NCBI GenBank assembly: GCA_964390555.1
Contig: CAYMJU010000086.1
Span: 1-64,000, forward strand
Direction of reading: 5' to 3'
Length of the DNA stretch: 64,000 nucleotides
Source: CAVTWS01 sp964390555
GTDB taxonomy: Bacteria; Actinomycetota; Acidimicrobiia; Acidimicrobiales; SHLQ01
This document shows, in pieces, positions 42,855 through 51,327 of this stretch. The notes under the pieces were generated by a model. It worked only from the letters and a program-made list of their open reading frames with translations. It made no database searches and was not told the DNA's origin. Position 1 is the first letter of the stretch; each line of letters opens with the position of its first letter. Made by a program: the position numbers and the translations under genes.

Positions 42855-44384
42855 GTGGGCACGATCACCATCTCGGGCCCGACCGGCGAGGACGCCCGGC
42901 TCGCGGCGTGGGTCGAACGGGAGCTCGGCGGCCGGGTCACCCGGATCGCACGGCTACCTCGGTGGCGCCCGGCGTGGGACATCGACGTCGAGGTGAGCGG
43001 AGAGGTGGTGCCGCTTCACGCCCGAGGGGAGAGGGAGCCGACGATCCTCATGCCCTTCCGGATCGCCGACGAGGTACCCGTTCATCACCTGCTCGAAGCG
43101 CACGGCGTGCCCGTTCCCCACGCCTACGGGCTCTGTGACGATCCCCATGCCCTGGTGATGGACCGGCTGTCCGGGAACGTCGATCTGTCCTTTGCCGCCG
43201 ACGACGCCGAACGGGATCAGCTGACCGGCGACTACCTCGAGCACTTGGCCCGCGTCTACGACATCCCGATTTCAGCGGCGGTGGCCGCCGGGTTCGAGAT
43301 GCCCGCCGACGATGCCGGGACCGCCCTGGGCTACTTCCGCAGGATCGAAGCCGACTACGACCCGTTGATGGAGGGACAGCCGGTCGATCCGATCGCCCTG
43401 TTCTTCCGTCGCTGGTTGGCCGGCAACGTCCCGGTCGGCCGGCGCGCGTCGGCCCGGTTCATCCTCTACGACGCGTTCCAATTCATGTTCGCCGAAGGTC
43501 GCGTCACCGGTCTGCTCGATTTCGAGACGGCCCACATCGCCGACCCGATGATGGACCTCGCCGCGCTCCGGGTCCGCGACACCATCAAGAGCATGGGCGA
43601 TCTCGAAGCCCTGGTCGCCCGCTACGAAGCGGTCACCGGAATCCCGGTCGACCACGACGTGATCGAGTACCACAGCGTCTTGTACAACGTGTTGTCGGTG
43701 ATCCCGACCGGGCCGTCGCTTGCCGTGCCGACCAGGGGTGTCGACTGGCTCACGTATCTGGCGTGGTACACCAACGGCGCCCGGTGGGCGTTCGAGTGCA
43801 TAGCCGAGATGCGGGGCTTCCAGCTCGACCCCGTCGAGATCCCCGAGCCGCGGCCCACCCGACGGGCCCCCGCGTACCGCCATCTAGTCGACAGCTTGCG
43901 CGCCGCTTCCTCTCCTGGGAGCGAGGCCCCCAGCGACAACTATGAGGGAGCGCAGCGACCGAGTGGCAGCCGAGGGAGCGAAGCGACCCGGATGCCGATC
44001 GGGTCTGGGGGCGCAGCCCCCAGCGACAACTATGAGCGGTTGAGTGCGGGCAAGCTGGCCAACCACCTGCGGCGCGTCGACGAGGTCGGGCCGGCGTTCG
44101 ATGCCGCCGATCTCGACGACCTGGCCGGTGTCCTCGGGTATCGCCCCGATCGGGCCGAGGCCGAGGCCGAGCTGGTCGAGTTGGTGGCCAATGCCGGCCC
44201 CGAGCGCGAGGAAGAGCTCGTGCGGCTTCTCGACGCCCGAGCGCAGCGGATGCACTACACGCTGGCGTCGTCGACGTCGCTGCTGGTGCGCCACCCGCGG
44301 CTTCGCAGCCTGCGTTCGGGCCGGTCGAGCGCCCGGGGAGCCGACGAGAGCTGGCCCGCCGGCGCCATCCCCGGCACGGCCTGA
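42855..44384 (+). CDS. APH-type phosphotransferase-like protein with in-frame repeat insertion
   Basis: 509 residues from GTG 42855, directly after the oxidoreductase stop. The N-terminal two-thirds follow the aminoglycoside/choline kinase plan: ILMPFRIADEVPVHHLLEAHGVPVP, ALVMDRL, and a late LLDFETAHIADPMMDLAALR with the metal-binding Asp. The catalytic HxD...N loop, however, reads LYDAFQF, so His and Asn are missing and kinase activity is doubtful. Residues from about 355 to 397 (APSDNYE repeated twice) are encoded by the REP-A element (43942-44034 plus a partial copy before it). The C-terminal domain after SAGKLANHLRRVDEVG resembles the usual tail of this family. Confidence 0.75.
   Translation: MGTITISGPTGEDARLAAWVERELGGRVTRIARLPRWRPAWDIDVEVSGEVVPLHARGEREPTILMPFRIADEVPVHHLLEAHGVPVPHAYGLCDDPHALVMDRLSGNVDLSFAADDAERDQLTGDYLEHLARVYDIPISAAVAAGFEMPADDAGTALGYFRRIEADYDPLMEGQPVDPIALFFRRWLAGNVPVGRRASARFILYDAFQFMFAEGRVTGLLDFETAHIADPMMDLAALRVRDTIKSMGDLEALVARYEAVTGIPVDHDVIEYHSVLYNVLSVIPTGPSLAVPTRGVDWLTYLAWYTNGARWAFECIAEMRGFQLDPVEIPEPRPTRRAPAYRHLVDSLRAASSPGSEAPSDNYEGAQRPSGSRGSEATRMPIGSGGAAPSDNYERLSAGKLANHLRRVDEVGPAFDAADLDDLAGVLGYRPDRAEAEAELVELVANAGPEREEELVRLLDARAQRMHYTLASSTSLLVRHPRLRSLRSGRSSARGADESWPAGAIPGTA
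43942..44034 (+). repeat. Dispersed hairpin repeat (REP-A), copy 4, in frame inside a gene
   Basis: The unit from ATGAGGGAGCGCAGCG (43942) to the next CAACTATGAG (ATG 44032) is exactly 90 bp, so the host frame is kept. A partial copy ending CCCCCAGCGACAACT lies just before it (about 43918-43941), giving direct repeats on both sides. The hairpin CTGGGGGCGCAGCCCCCAG is perfect here. Confidence 0.7.
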
Positions 44385-44414
44385 TCGGCGCCGCCGGCAG
44401 CCTGTCCAGCCCGG

Positions 44415-45173
44415 TCAGTGGGTGACGCCGACGGGCTCGCCGAAGAGCAGCACGGCGTTGGCCTTGGCGTCTTCGGGGATCGCAGCCCAGATGAGGCCGG
44501 CCGATTCCTCGGCCTCGAGGTAGTTGCCGGTCTGAACCGCCTCGGCCACGCCGGCCTGTCCGGGGTACGAGTCCGGCGGGAGCTCGGCGTCGCGTCTCGC
44601 GGCTGGCGTGTTCACGAAACCGGGGCGGATCGCGGTGACCCACGGACCCTTGCCACGATGCTTGCGCTCCTTGCGGACGGCGCGGACCCACTGTTCCATC
44701 GATGCCTTGGCCGCGCCGTATATGGCGAGGCCCGGATAGGCGATCCGGGCCGACGCCGAGGAGATCTGGACCAGACCGACGTCGACCCCGGCATCGACGG
44801 CGGGTCCGCTGGCCCGTAGGAACATGTCGCCGAGCACGAGAGGTGACATCACGTTGGCGATGATCTCGTCTCGGTGGTGGTCGAGGTCCCCCTCACCCGC
44901 GAAGGCGCGGCCACCCCAGAAGTAGAGGGCGTTGTGGATGAAGATCGCTTGGCGGCCTCGGAAGGTGGCCAAGACCTCGGTGAGGTGGTCACCGACGGCG
45001 CCCCACGTATCCATGTCGGTCAGGTCGAAGCGAACGGTCTCGTGGTCGGGGTGATCGCGTCGAGAGACGCTGATGATCTTGGTGTTCGGCCACGGGCAGG
45101 TGCGGGCGAGCGCTTCGCCGATTCCGGATGTGGCTCCGGTGATCCAGACGATGTTGTCGTAGGAGTCGGTCAC
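44415..45173 (-). CDS. Short-chain dehydrogenase/reductase
   Basis: 252 residues from GTG 45173, four bp after the stop of the upstream gene on this strand; longer in-frame starts run into that gene. WITGATSGIGEALA (about 9-22), HNALYF for NNAG, SSASA Ser and YGAAK mark the SDR core. The protein resembles small SDRs of the sepiapterin reductase-like or KR type (VSRRDHP after strand 2, FVNTPAARRD). It is co-transcribed with a DapB-like oxidoreductase and a crotonase on the minus strand. It probably oxidises or reduces a hydroxyacyl or ketone intermediate. Confidence 0.83.
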   Translation of the reverse strand: MTDSYDNIVWITGATSGIGEALARTCPWPNTKIISVSRRDHPDHETVRFDLTDMDTWGAVGDHLTEVLATFRGRQAIFIHNALYFWGGRAFAGEGDLDHHRDEIIANVMSPLVLGDMFLRASGPAVDAGVDVGLVQISSASARIAYPGLAIYGAAKASMEQWVRAVRKERKHRGKGPWVTAIRPGFVNTPAARRDAELPPDSYPGQAGVAEAVQTGNYLEAEESAGLIWAAIPEDAKANAVLLFGEPVGVTH

Positions 45174-45177
45174 GGCG

Positions 45178-46254
45178 TCAGCGTACGAGCCCCGGGTTTC
45201 GTTCGAGGCCGAAGTCAAACGGTGACAAGATCCCGGGAGCGCTCTCACAGACATCGGGGATGCGGTTGACGATCCGGAATGCCGTGGCGGCTTCGAGGGC
45301 ATGGTAGTTGCTCCCGTGATCGTCGGTTCCGAACAGGTTCAGCTCGTAGCTCGGCCAACCCTCGATGACGATCCGGTAGACCCCATCGGGAACCATCGGT
45401 TGCGGCCAATCGGGCGCGACCGATGGGTGCAGTCGGGTGACGTGCTCGACGCTCACGATCTCGCGCCCGTCGCGGTATCCGTGGACCCCGAATCGCAGGG
45501 CCCCGACGGTGCCGGCTTCGATCCGGCCGGCGCCGACCTCGACCGCCGCGGCGGTCGGGTACCGGTCGGTCGTCTCGCGGATCTCGTCGATCTCCACGCC
45601 GATGCCCTCGGCCACCAGCTCGACGGTCGGTGCCCAGTAGCGACTAGGCCGGCCAGGGGCGAGGTAGGGCGGGAGCGGTGAGTCGACGGGGGCGCCGAAC
45701 CCGAACCAGCGGAACTGCGTGTCGGCGTCGTCGTAGTGCGCGTAGCTCATGATCTCCATGATCCGGACCCGGTCGACCCGCCCGCAGATGCCCGTGAGCA
45801 GGATCGGGAGCGCGTCGGTGGCGAAGCCGGGGTGGATGCCGGAGACGAACAGGCTCGACTGGCCTCGTTTACACGCAAGCGCCAGCCGCTCGGTGCTGCG
45901 GAGGGACACGTGCCGGGCGTTCGGGTTGATCGCCGGCACCAACGCCGAGGACACCACGTTGGCGCCGGTCTCCAGGATCGTCGCCAGTTCGTTGGTCGTG
46001 TCCTTGGTGTTGCGCGGGCAATGGCAGATGCAGTCGGCGTCCACAGCCAGCACCGCGTCGATGTCGCGGGTGGCGACGATGCCGGTCTCCGCGGCACCGC
46101 ACAACGTCCCCGCATCGAGACCGTCCTTGGCGGGGTCGAACACGAGCACGCCACCGAGCTCGAGGAGAGGGTGCTCGATGATGGCTCGCAGCGCCGAGGC
46201 ACCGACCGATCCGGTCGCCCACTGCACGACCTTGTACCTACGGTCTGTCGGCAC
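45178..46254 (-). CDS. DapB-like NAD(P)H-dependent oxidoreductase (first copy)
   Basis: 358 residues from GTG 46254. YKVVQWATGSVGASALRAI (about 7-25) is the dihydrodipicolinate-reductase-type Rossmann N-terminus, and NVVSSALVPAINP lies mid-way. The C-terminal half follows the 2,4-diaminopentanoate-dehydrogenase-like domain rather than true DapB. A paralogue is at 57071 (VVQWATGPVGRHAI). This actinobacterial family is abundant near acyl-CoA catabolic genes and its substrates are mostly unknown. A role in lysine biosynthesis is unlikely given context and length (DapB is about 250 residues). Confidence 0.82.
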   Translation of the reverse strand: MPTDRRYKVVQWATGSVGASALRAIIEHPLLELGGVLVFDPAKDGLDAGTLCGAAETGIVATRDIDAVLAVDADCICHCPRNTKDTTNELATILETGANVVSSALVPAINPNARHVSLRSTERLALACKRGQSSLFVSGIHPGFATDALPILLTGICGRVDRVRIMEIMSYAHYDDADTQFRWFGFGAPVDSPLPPYLAPGRPSRYWAPTVELVAEGIGVEIDEIRETTDRYPTAAAVEVGAGRIEAGTVGALRFGVHGYRDGREIVSVEHVTRLHPSVAPDWPQPMVPDGVYRIVIEGWPSYELNLFGTDDHGSNYHALEAATAFRIVNRIPDVCESAPGILSPFDFGLERNPGLVR

Positions 46255-46302
46255 TACGACACCTCTTGTAGTCGAGCGAGTACATGATGCTGGGCCGCCG
46301 GC

Positions 46303-47178
46303 TCAGGGTTCTGGGACCTCGAAGTGCTCGTCGCGCAGCTGGAACGCTCCCTTGGTGCCGAGCTGGGCGCGCGACTTCACGAAGTTGAACTCGCCCTCCT
46401 CGAACTGAAGATTCGTGCCGAAGGCGTGGATGAGGTAGCTGGTCACCTCTTCGCCTTGGTAAGCCTGAAGTTGCTCGACGAGTCGGAATGCTTCTTTGGC
46501 CATCACGACGCCGTCGGCGGGCATGCGGGCGATCTTCTGCGCGAACCACTCGGCCCGGGCGGCCACCAACGTGTCGTCGACGACCTCGGTGAAGATGCCG
46601 AGGTGGGCGAAGGTCGAGGCCGCCATGGTGTCACCGGTGAGCAACAGGCGGCGGGTGAGCACCGGGCCGAGCCGGTGGAAGAACATGTGCAGCGAACCGA
46701 GCGCCGGGCCGAGCAACCGGGTGGCGGGCATACCCACGATGGCGTTCTCGGCGACGACCGCGATGTCGGCCATGAGCGCCAGCTCGAACCCACCGCCGAG
46801 TGCGTAGCCCCGCACCTCGGCCACGGTGGCTTTCGGGTAGCCCAGGAACTCGTGGTAGAAGTCGAAAGCTCGGCGGTCGACGGTGAGCCGGCGCCGCTGG
46901 CTCGGGCGGCGCTTGCGGCTGCTTTCGTCGCGGGGGTCGGAACCCTCGCCGTACCAGGCGTAGGCATTGTTCATGTCGGCGCCGGTGCTGAAGACGCCAC
47001 CCTCGCCACGTAGGAGCACGACGGTGATGTCGTCGTCCTCGGCGAGCTCGTTGAGGTAGTCGCCTAGCTGGCGGCGCATCGGTGGGTCGTAGGCGTTTCG
47101 TCGCTCGGGGTTGTCGATCGTGACGCGCGCGATGCCCGTCTCGAGGTCGCGCTCCATGCGGACTCGTGGGTCGGTCAC
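46303..47178 (-). CDS. Enoyl-CoA hydratase/isomerase (crotonase) family protein
   Basis: 291 residues from GTG 47178. DNPERRNAYDPPMRRQL (about 22-38), GGVFSTGADMNN (about 59-70) and RGYALGGGFELALMADI (about 121-137) are the crotonase landmarks. A basic insert (SSRKRRPSQRRR) after the first oxyanion segment is unusual. The C-terminus is longer than average. It is the first gene of the minus-strand group with the DapB-like enzyme and SDR, divergent from another crotonase at 47385. The promoter region carries motif M2 and part of REP-B. The reaction is probably hydration or isomerisation of an enoyl-CoA. Confidence 0.87.
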   Translation of the reverse strand: MTDPRVRMERDLETGIARVTIDNPERRNAYDPPMRRQLGDYLNELAEDDDITVVLLRGEGGVFSTGADMNNAYAWYGEGSDPRDESSRKRRPSQRRRLTVDRRAFDFYHEFLGYPKATVAEVRGYALGGGFELALMADIAVVAENAIVGMPATRLLGPALGSLHMFFHRLGPVLTRRLLLTGDTMAASTFAHLGIFTEVVDDTLVAARAEWFAQKIARMPADGVVMAKEAFRLVEQLQAYQGEEVTSYLIHAFGTNLQFEEGEFNFVKSRAQLGTKGAFQLRDEHFEVPEP

Positions 47179-47222
47179 GTCGCCTCCTGCCTGGTCTTCT
47201 ACTTTGCGGCAATCGCGGGACC

Positions 47223-47239
47223 ACCGTACACTTAGATCT
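47223..47239. promoter_or_regulatory. Motif M2, copy 2
   Basis: ACCGTACACTTAGATCT (reverse: AGATCTAAGTGTACGGT) lies 45 bp upstream of the minus-strand crotonase. On that strand TACGGT fits a -10 box. It matches 50612-50628 at 13 of 17 bases. Confidence 0.4.
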
Positions 47240-47267
47240 AGATATTTCTCAAGACGCCGCGCCTGTA

Positions 47268-47285
47268 GGTGAACGATCGACGTCC
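47268..47285. repeat. Partial REP-B copy
   Basis: GTGAACGATCGACGTC matches the first half of the repeats at 19272 and 31233 with one substitution, and its GTAGG prefix also matches 31228-31232. It is 100 bp before the crotonase at 47385. Confidence 0.45.
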
Positions 47286-47384
47286 AAGCCGGTCACGGTC
47301 AGGAGCCGACGAACGCCGTGGCGCTCGGCCGACTTTCGGGGCCGGTGGCGCGGTCCGGTCACTGCGGCGAGGATGGGCGAAGCG

Positions 47385-48161
47385 ATGGATTACGCGACAA
47401 TTCTGTACGAGGTGTCCGCCGACAAGGTCGCCACCATCACGCTCAACCGGCCCGACGTGCTCAACGCCTTCGACCGGCAGATGTGCGAGGAGATGCGCCA
47501 CGCTTGGCGCCAGGTCAAAGACGACCCGGCGGTCAACGCGGTGGTCCTCCGGGCGGCCGGCGACCGGGCGTTCTCAGCCGGACTCGATACCAAGAAGCCG
47601 TTCGGGCAGCCCGACGACGTCTGGAACCACGAGGACCCCGGTGAGTATCTGAGCCCCAAGTGGCAGGCGTGCTGGAAGCCGGTCGTGTGCGCCGTCCAGG
47701 GGATGTGCACGGCCGGCGCGCTCTACTTCCTCAACGAGGCCGACGTGGTGATCTGCTCGCCCGAGGCCACGTTCTTCGACTCGCACGTCACCTACGGGTT
47801 GGTGTGCGCGCTCGAACCGGTCGGGCTGATGCGACGGGTCGGTTTGGCCGAGACCTTGCGCATCGCCCTCTCCGGCAACGACGAGCGGGTCACCGCCGAC
47901 ACCGCCCTGCGCATCAGCTTGGTCACCGAGGTGGTGCCCCGGGACCAGCTGTGGGCGCGGGCGCACGAGATCGCAACGGGGATCGCCCGCAAACCGTCCT
48001 CGGCGACGCAGGGAACGGTGAGGGCGATCTGGGAGTCCCTCGACCGTCCGTACCGCGCCGCCATGCAGCAGGGGCTCATCTACACCCGGCTCGGCAACCC
48101 GATCGGCCAGGCCGTGGTGGCCGAACACGGCATCGACCGGACCGAACCGCGGTTCCGCTGA
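47385..48161 (+). CDS. Enoyl-CoA hydratase/isomerase (crotonase) family protein
   Basis: 258 residues from ATG 47385; an in-frame ATG at 47373 lacks room for a ribosome site. TLNRPDVLNAFDRQM, RAFSAGLDTK (about 60-69) and QGMCTAGALYFLNEADV (about 104-120) are typical, and the block SHVTYGLVCALEP is shared with the crotonase at 13823. The classical hydratase Glu pair is not obvious, so the exact reaction is open. Its TGA overlaps the ATG of the ligase (TGATG), making a two-gene unit divergent from the crotonase at 46303. Confidence 0.87.
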   Translation: MDYATILYEVSADKVATITLNRPDVLNAFDRQMCEEMRHAWRQVKDDPAVNAVVLRAAGDRAFSAGLDTKKPFGQPDDVWNHEDPGEYLSPKWQACWKPVVCAVQGMCTAGALYFLNEADVVICSPEATFFDSHVTYGLVCALEPVGLMRRVGLAETLRIALSGNDERVTADTALRISLVTEVVPRDQLWARAHEIATGIARKPSSATQGTVRAIWESLDRPYRAAMQQGLIYTRLGNPIGQAVVAEHGIDRTEPRFR

Positions 48162-49630
48162 TGAGTGACCTCTCCCAGCTCAGCGCGCGGATAGCTGACA
48201 TCGTCGCCGTCGACCCTGCGGCGCCCGCCTTCGAGTTCGAGCGCCAGTGGTACCCGTGGGGCGATATCGCCGCGTCGGTCGAGTCGATCGCCCGTTGTGT
48301 CGAGCCCGGCACGCGCGTCGGGGTCCTGCTGCGCAACCGACCGCCGCAAGTCGGACTGCTGCTCGGACTCTTGGCTACCGGGGCCTGCGTCGTCACCATC
48401 AACCCCGACCGGGGATCCGAGCGGGTGCGCGCCGACCTGGCCCGGCTGGGGCTCCCGGCGCTGGCCGGGGAGCCCGGCGATCTCGCGGTGTTCGGTGACG
48501 CCAGCGACGCCCCGCTGCGCCTGGCCAGCGAGCACCCGGCGGCGGTCTCGGTCGTTGGCGTCGCCACCGGCAACGATGTCGGGCGCCCGGGGGTGGCGGT
48601 CGAGATGCTCACCAGCGGCACGACCGGCTCCCCGAAGAGGGTTCCGCTCACCTACGAGACGCTCCTGCGGGTGCTGGTCGGGGCCAAGCACTACGAGCGC
48701 AACCAGCAGACCGATCTCCGGCTGCGGTCGGGGGTGATGATCGTCAACTCGCCGCTGGTCCACCTCGGCGGGCTGTTCCGCGTGTTGCAGTGCGTGTTCG
48801 ACGGCCGTTCGTTCTGCCTGCTCGAGAAGTTCCGGGTCGACGAGTGGGCCGACGCTGTTCGCCGCCACCGGCCGAGCACGGTCAGCCTCGTCCCCGCCGC
48901 GCTGCGGATGGTGCTCGAGGCCGATCTCGACCCGAGTGACCTGGCGAGCGTCCGGTCGGCGGTGTCGGGGACCGCACCGCTGTCGCCCGACGACGCCGAC
49001 GCCTTCCGGGCCAGGTACGGCGTGCCGGTGCTGATCTCGTACGCGGCGACCGAGTTCGGCGGCGGGGTCGCGGGCTGGAACCTGGCCGACCACGAGCAGT
49101 ACTGGTCACAGAAGCGGGGCAGCGTCGGGCGGGCTCACCCGGGTTGCGAGCTGCGGGTCGTGAACGGCGAAACCGGCGCCCCGGTCGGCGCGGACCAGGA
49201 GGGCCTCCTCGAGGTGAAGACCCGCCAGCTCGGCGACGACGCCGGCTGGACGCGTACCACCGACGTCGCCCGCATCGATGGTGACGGCTTTGTGTGGATC
49301 CTCGGCCGCGCCGATCAGGCGATCATCCGGGGCGGGTTCAAGATCCTTCCCGACGACGTACGGGCCGCGCTCGAGAGCGATCCCCGGGTGCGGGGCGCGG
49401 CGGTGATCGGCCGTCTCGATCCACGGCTCGGCGCTGTTCCAGTGGCAGCCGTGGAGCTCCGCGACGGGGCGCACTCGGTCAGCCCCGAGGAGTTGCTCGC
49501 CGCGGCCTCGGCAATCCTCGCCCCGTACGAGATCCCCGCCGAGCTGAGGGTCGTCGACGCCTTGCCCAGGACCCCGCCCGGCAAGGTCGATCTCGCCGCG
49601 GTGCGCGAGCTCTTCACCGGTTCCCCCTGA
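48161..49630 (+). CDS. AMP-forming acyl-CoA synthetase / ligase
   Basis: 489 residues from ATG 48161. The P-loop is TSGTTGSPKRVPLT (about 151-164), with Arg where most ligases have Gly after the Lys. The A5 motif reads YAATEFGGG (about 290), TTDVARIDGDG replaces the common TGD, and the hinge is GRADQAIIRGGFKILP. C-terminal PPGKVDL contains the catalytic Lys. At under 490 residues it is on the short side. It activates a carboxylate for the coupled crotonase gene product; the substrate is unknown. Confidence 0.86.
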   Translation: MSDLSQLSARIADIVAVDPAAPAFEFERQWYPWGDIAASVESIARCVEPGTRVGVLLRNRPPQVGLLLGLLATGACVVTINPDRGSERVRADLARLGLPALAGEPGDLAVFGDASDAPLRLASEHPAAVSVVGVATGNDVGRPGVAVEMLTSGTTGSPKRVPLTYETLLRVLVGAKHYERNQQTDLRLRSGVMIVNSPLVHLGGLFRVLQCVFDGRSFCLLEKFRVDEWADAVRRHRPSTVSLVPAALRMVLEADLDPSDLASVRSAVSGTAPLSPDDADAFRARYGVPVLISYAATEFGGGVAGWNLADHEQYWSQKRGSVGRAHPGCELRVVNGETGAPVGADQEGLLEVKTRQLGDDAGWTRTTDVARIDGDGFVWILGRADQAIIRGGFKILPDDVRAALESDPRVRGAAVIGRLDPRLGAVPVAAVELRDGAHSVSPEELLAAASAILAPYEIPAELRVVDALPRTPPGKVDLAAVRELFTGSP

Positions 49631-49643
49631 CCGGGGGATCGCA

Positions 49644-50453
<810 letters not shown>

Positions 50454-50611
50454 GTCGTCTCCGATGGGGTGGTGGGCGGGACTTGCGATCAATGGTCGGC
50501 GATGATCAGCCCGGCGAGGCAGCGCCCGCCCCTCGAGGTGCGACGGTACTCCTTGATCTTCGGGAGCATTCACGGGCGGCAGATGCGTTGCACCCGCGCC
50601 GCGGCGAGAAT

Positions 50612-50628
50612 ACTGTACCTCTAGATCT
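50612..50628. promoter_or_regulatory. Motif M2, copy 3
   Basis: ACTGTACCTCTAGATCT lies 25 bp before the thioesterase start; on the minus strand it reads AGATCTAGAGGTACAGT, with a -10-like TACAGT for the crotonase at 50453. Confidence 0.4.
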
Positions 50629-50652
50629 TTTGCGACTGCCCGGGGTGCGTGA

Positions 50653-51327
50653 ATGCCGAACGAAATGGTCGAGCCGAGTTCGCCAGCGCCCGGTCCGTGG
50701 GTCTTCGGCGAGGCGCCGATGGCTGAGACTTGCGAGCTGGCACCGCTGCTGCGGCGGGTGGCCGGGCTGGTGTTGTCGTTGGAGGAGCCCGACCCCGTGG
50801 TGGCCCGGCTGATAGCGGAACTACGCCGAGCCGAGCGGGAGCTGGCCGAGCGCGTACCCTCCGATCTGACACCGCGGCTCGGCGCCGATGCTCGGTCCGA
50901 CCAGCGTGTGTACCTCGACCACGGCAGCCACATCGGCGCCTACAACCCGTGCTTCCCGGAGTACGAGATCGTGGTCGATGGGTCGCGTGCGGCCGGCACG
51001 GTGACGTTCGCGTTGGTGTTCGAAGGGCCGCCGGGGATCGTGCACGGTGGGGTGCTCGCCACGTTCTTCGACAGCGCGATGCAGCATCACAACTGTGAGC
51101 TCGGGCAGGCCGGCAAGACCGTCACGCTTCAGGTTCGCTATCGCCGCCCGACCCCGGTCGGTGTTCCCCTGCATTTCGAGATCGATCGTGAGGTCGACGA
51201 GCGCCGCATCACGTCCACCGCGCGCTTGATCCTGGGCGAGGAGATCCTGAGCGTCGCCACGATGGAAGCGGTCGCGGGTGATCGCCAAAACCTGCCGTCG
51301 CAGTCGCCGCGCCGATCGGCACCGTGA
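50653..51327 (+). CDS. PaaI-type hot-dog thioesterase
   Basis: 224 residues from ATG 50653; a later start at ATG 50719 is possible. The hot-dog core has FEGPPGIVHGGVLATFFDSAMQH (about 119-141). Its HGG and following acidic residue are the hallmark of PaaI/YbgC-like acyl-CoA thioesterases. TLQVRYRRPTPVGVPL follows as the second signature. About 70 N-terminal residues precede the fold. It hydrolyses an acyl-CoA, perhaps rescuing trapped CoA in this pathway. It overlaps the next ligase by 4 bp and leads a six-gene plus-strand operon. Confidence 0.83.
   Translation: MPNEMVEPSSPAPGPWVFGEAPMAETCELAPLLRRVAGLVLSLEEPDPVVARLIAELRRAERELAERVPSDLTPRLGADARSDQRVYLDHGSHIGAYNPCFPEYEIVVDGSRAAGTVTFALVFEGPPGIVHGGVLATFFDSAMQHHNCELGQAGKTVTLQVRYRRPTPVGVPLHFEIDREVDERRITSTARLILGEEILSVATMEAVAGDRQNLPSQSPRRSAP

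Noticed and set aside
18233..44034. REP-A copies as a CRISPR array
   Set aside because: Copies are kilobases apart, not regularly spaced, and there are no spacers or cas genes.
37159..44034. REP-A copies as insertion sequences or MITEs with a local transposase
   Set aside because: No transposase gene, no terminal inverted repeats at the element ends and no clear target duplication except the direct repeats at 43942/44032; kept as a dispersed repeat only.
45178..46254. dapB of lysine biosynthesis
   Set aside because: Longer than DapB, with a different C-terminal domain, duplicated at 57071 and sitting in an acyl-CoA operon.
47166..47384. Upstream extension of the crotonase at 47385
   Set aside because: It would read through the divergent promoter, motif M2 and the REP-B fragment; the crotonase fold starts at ATG 47385.
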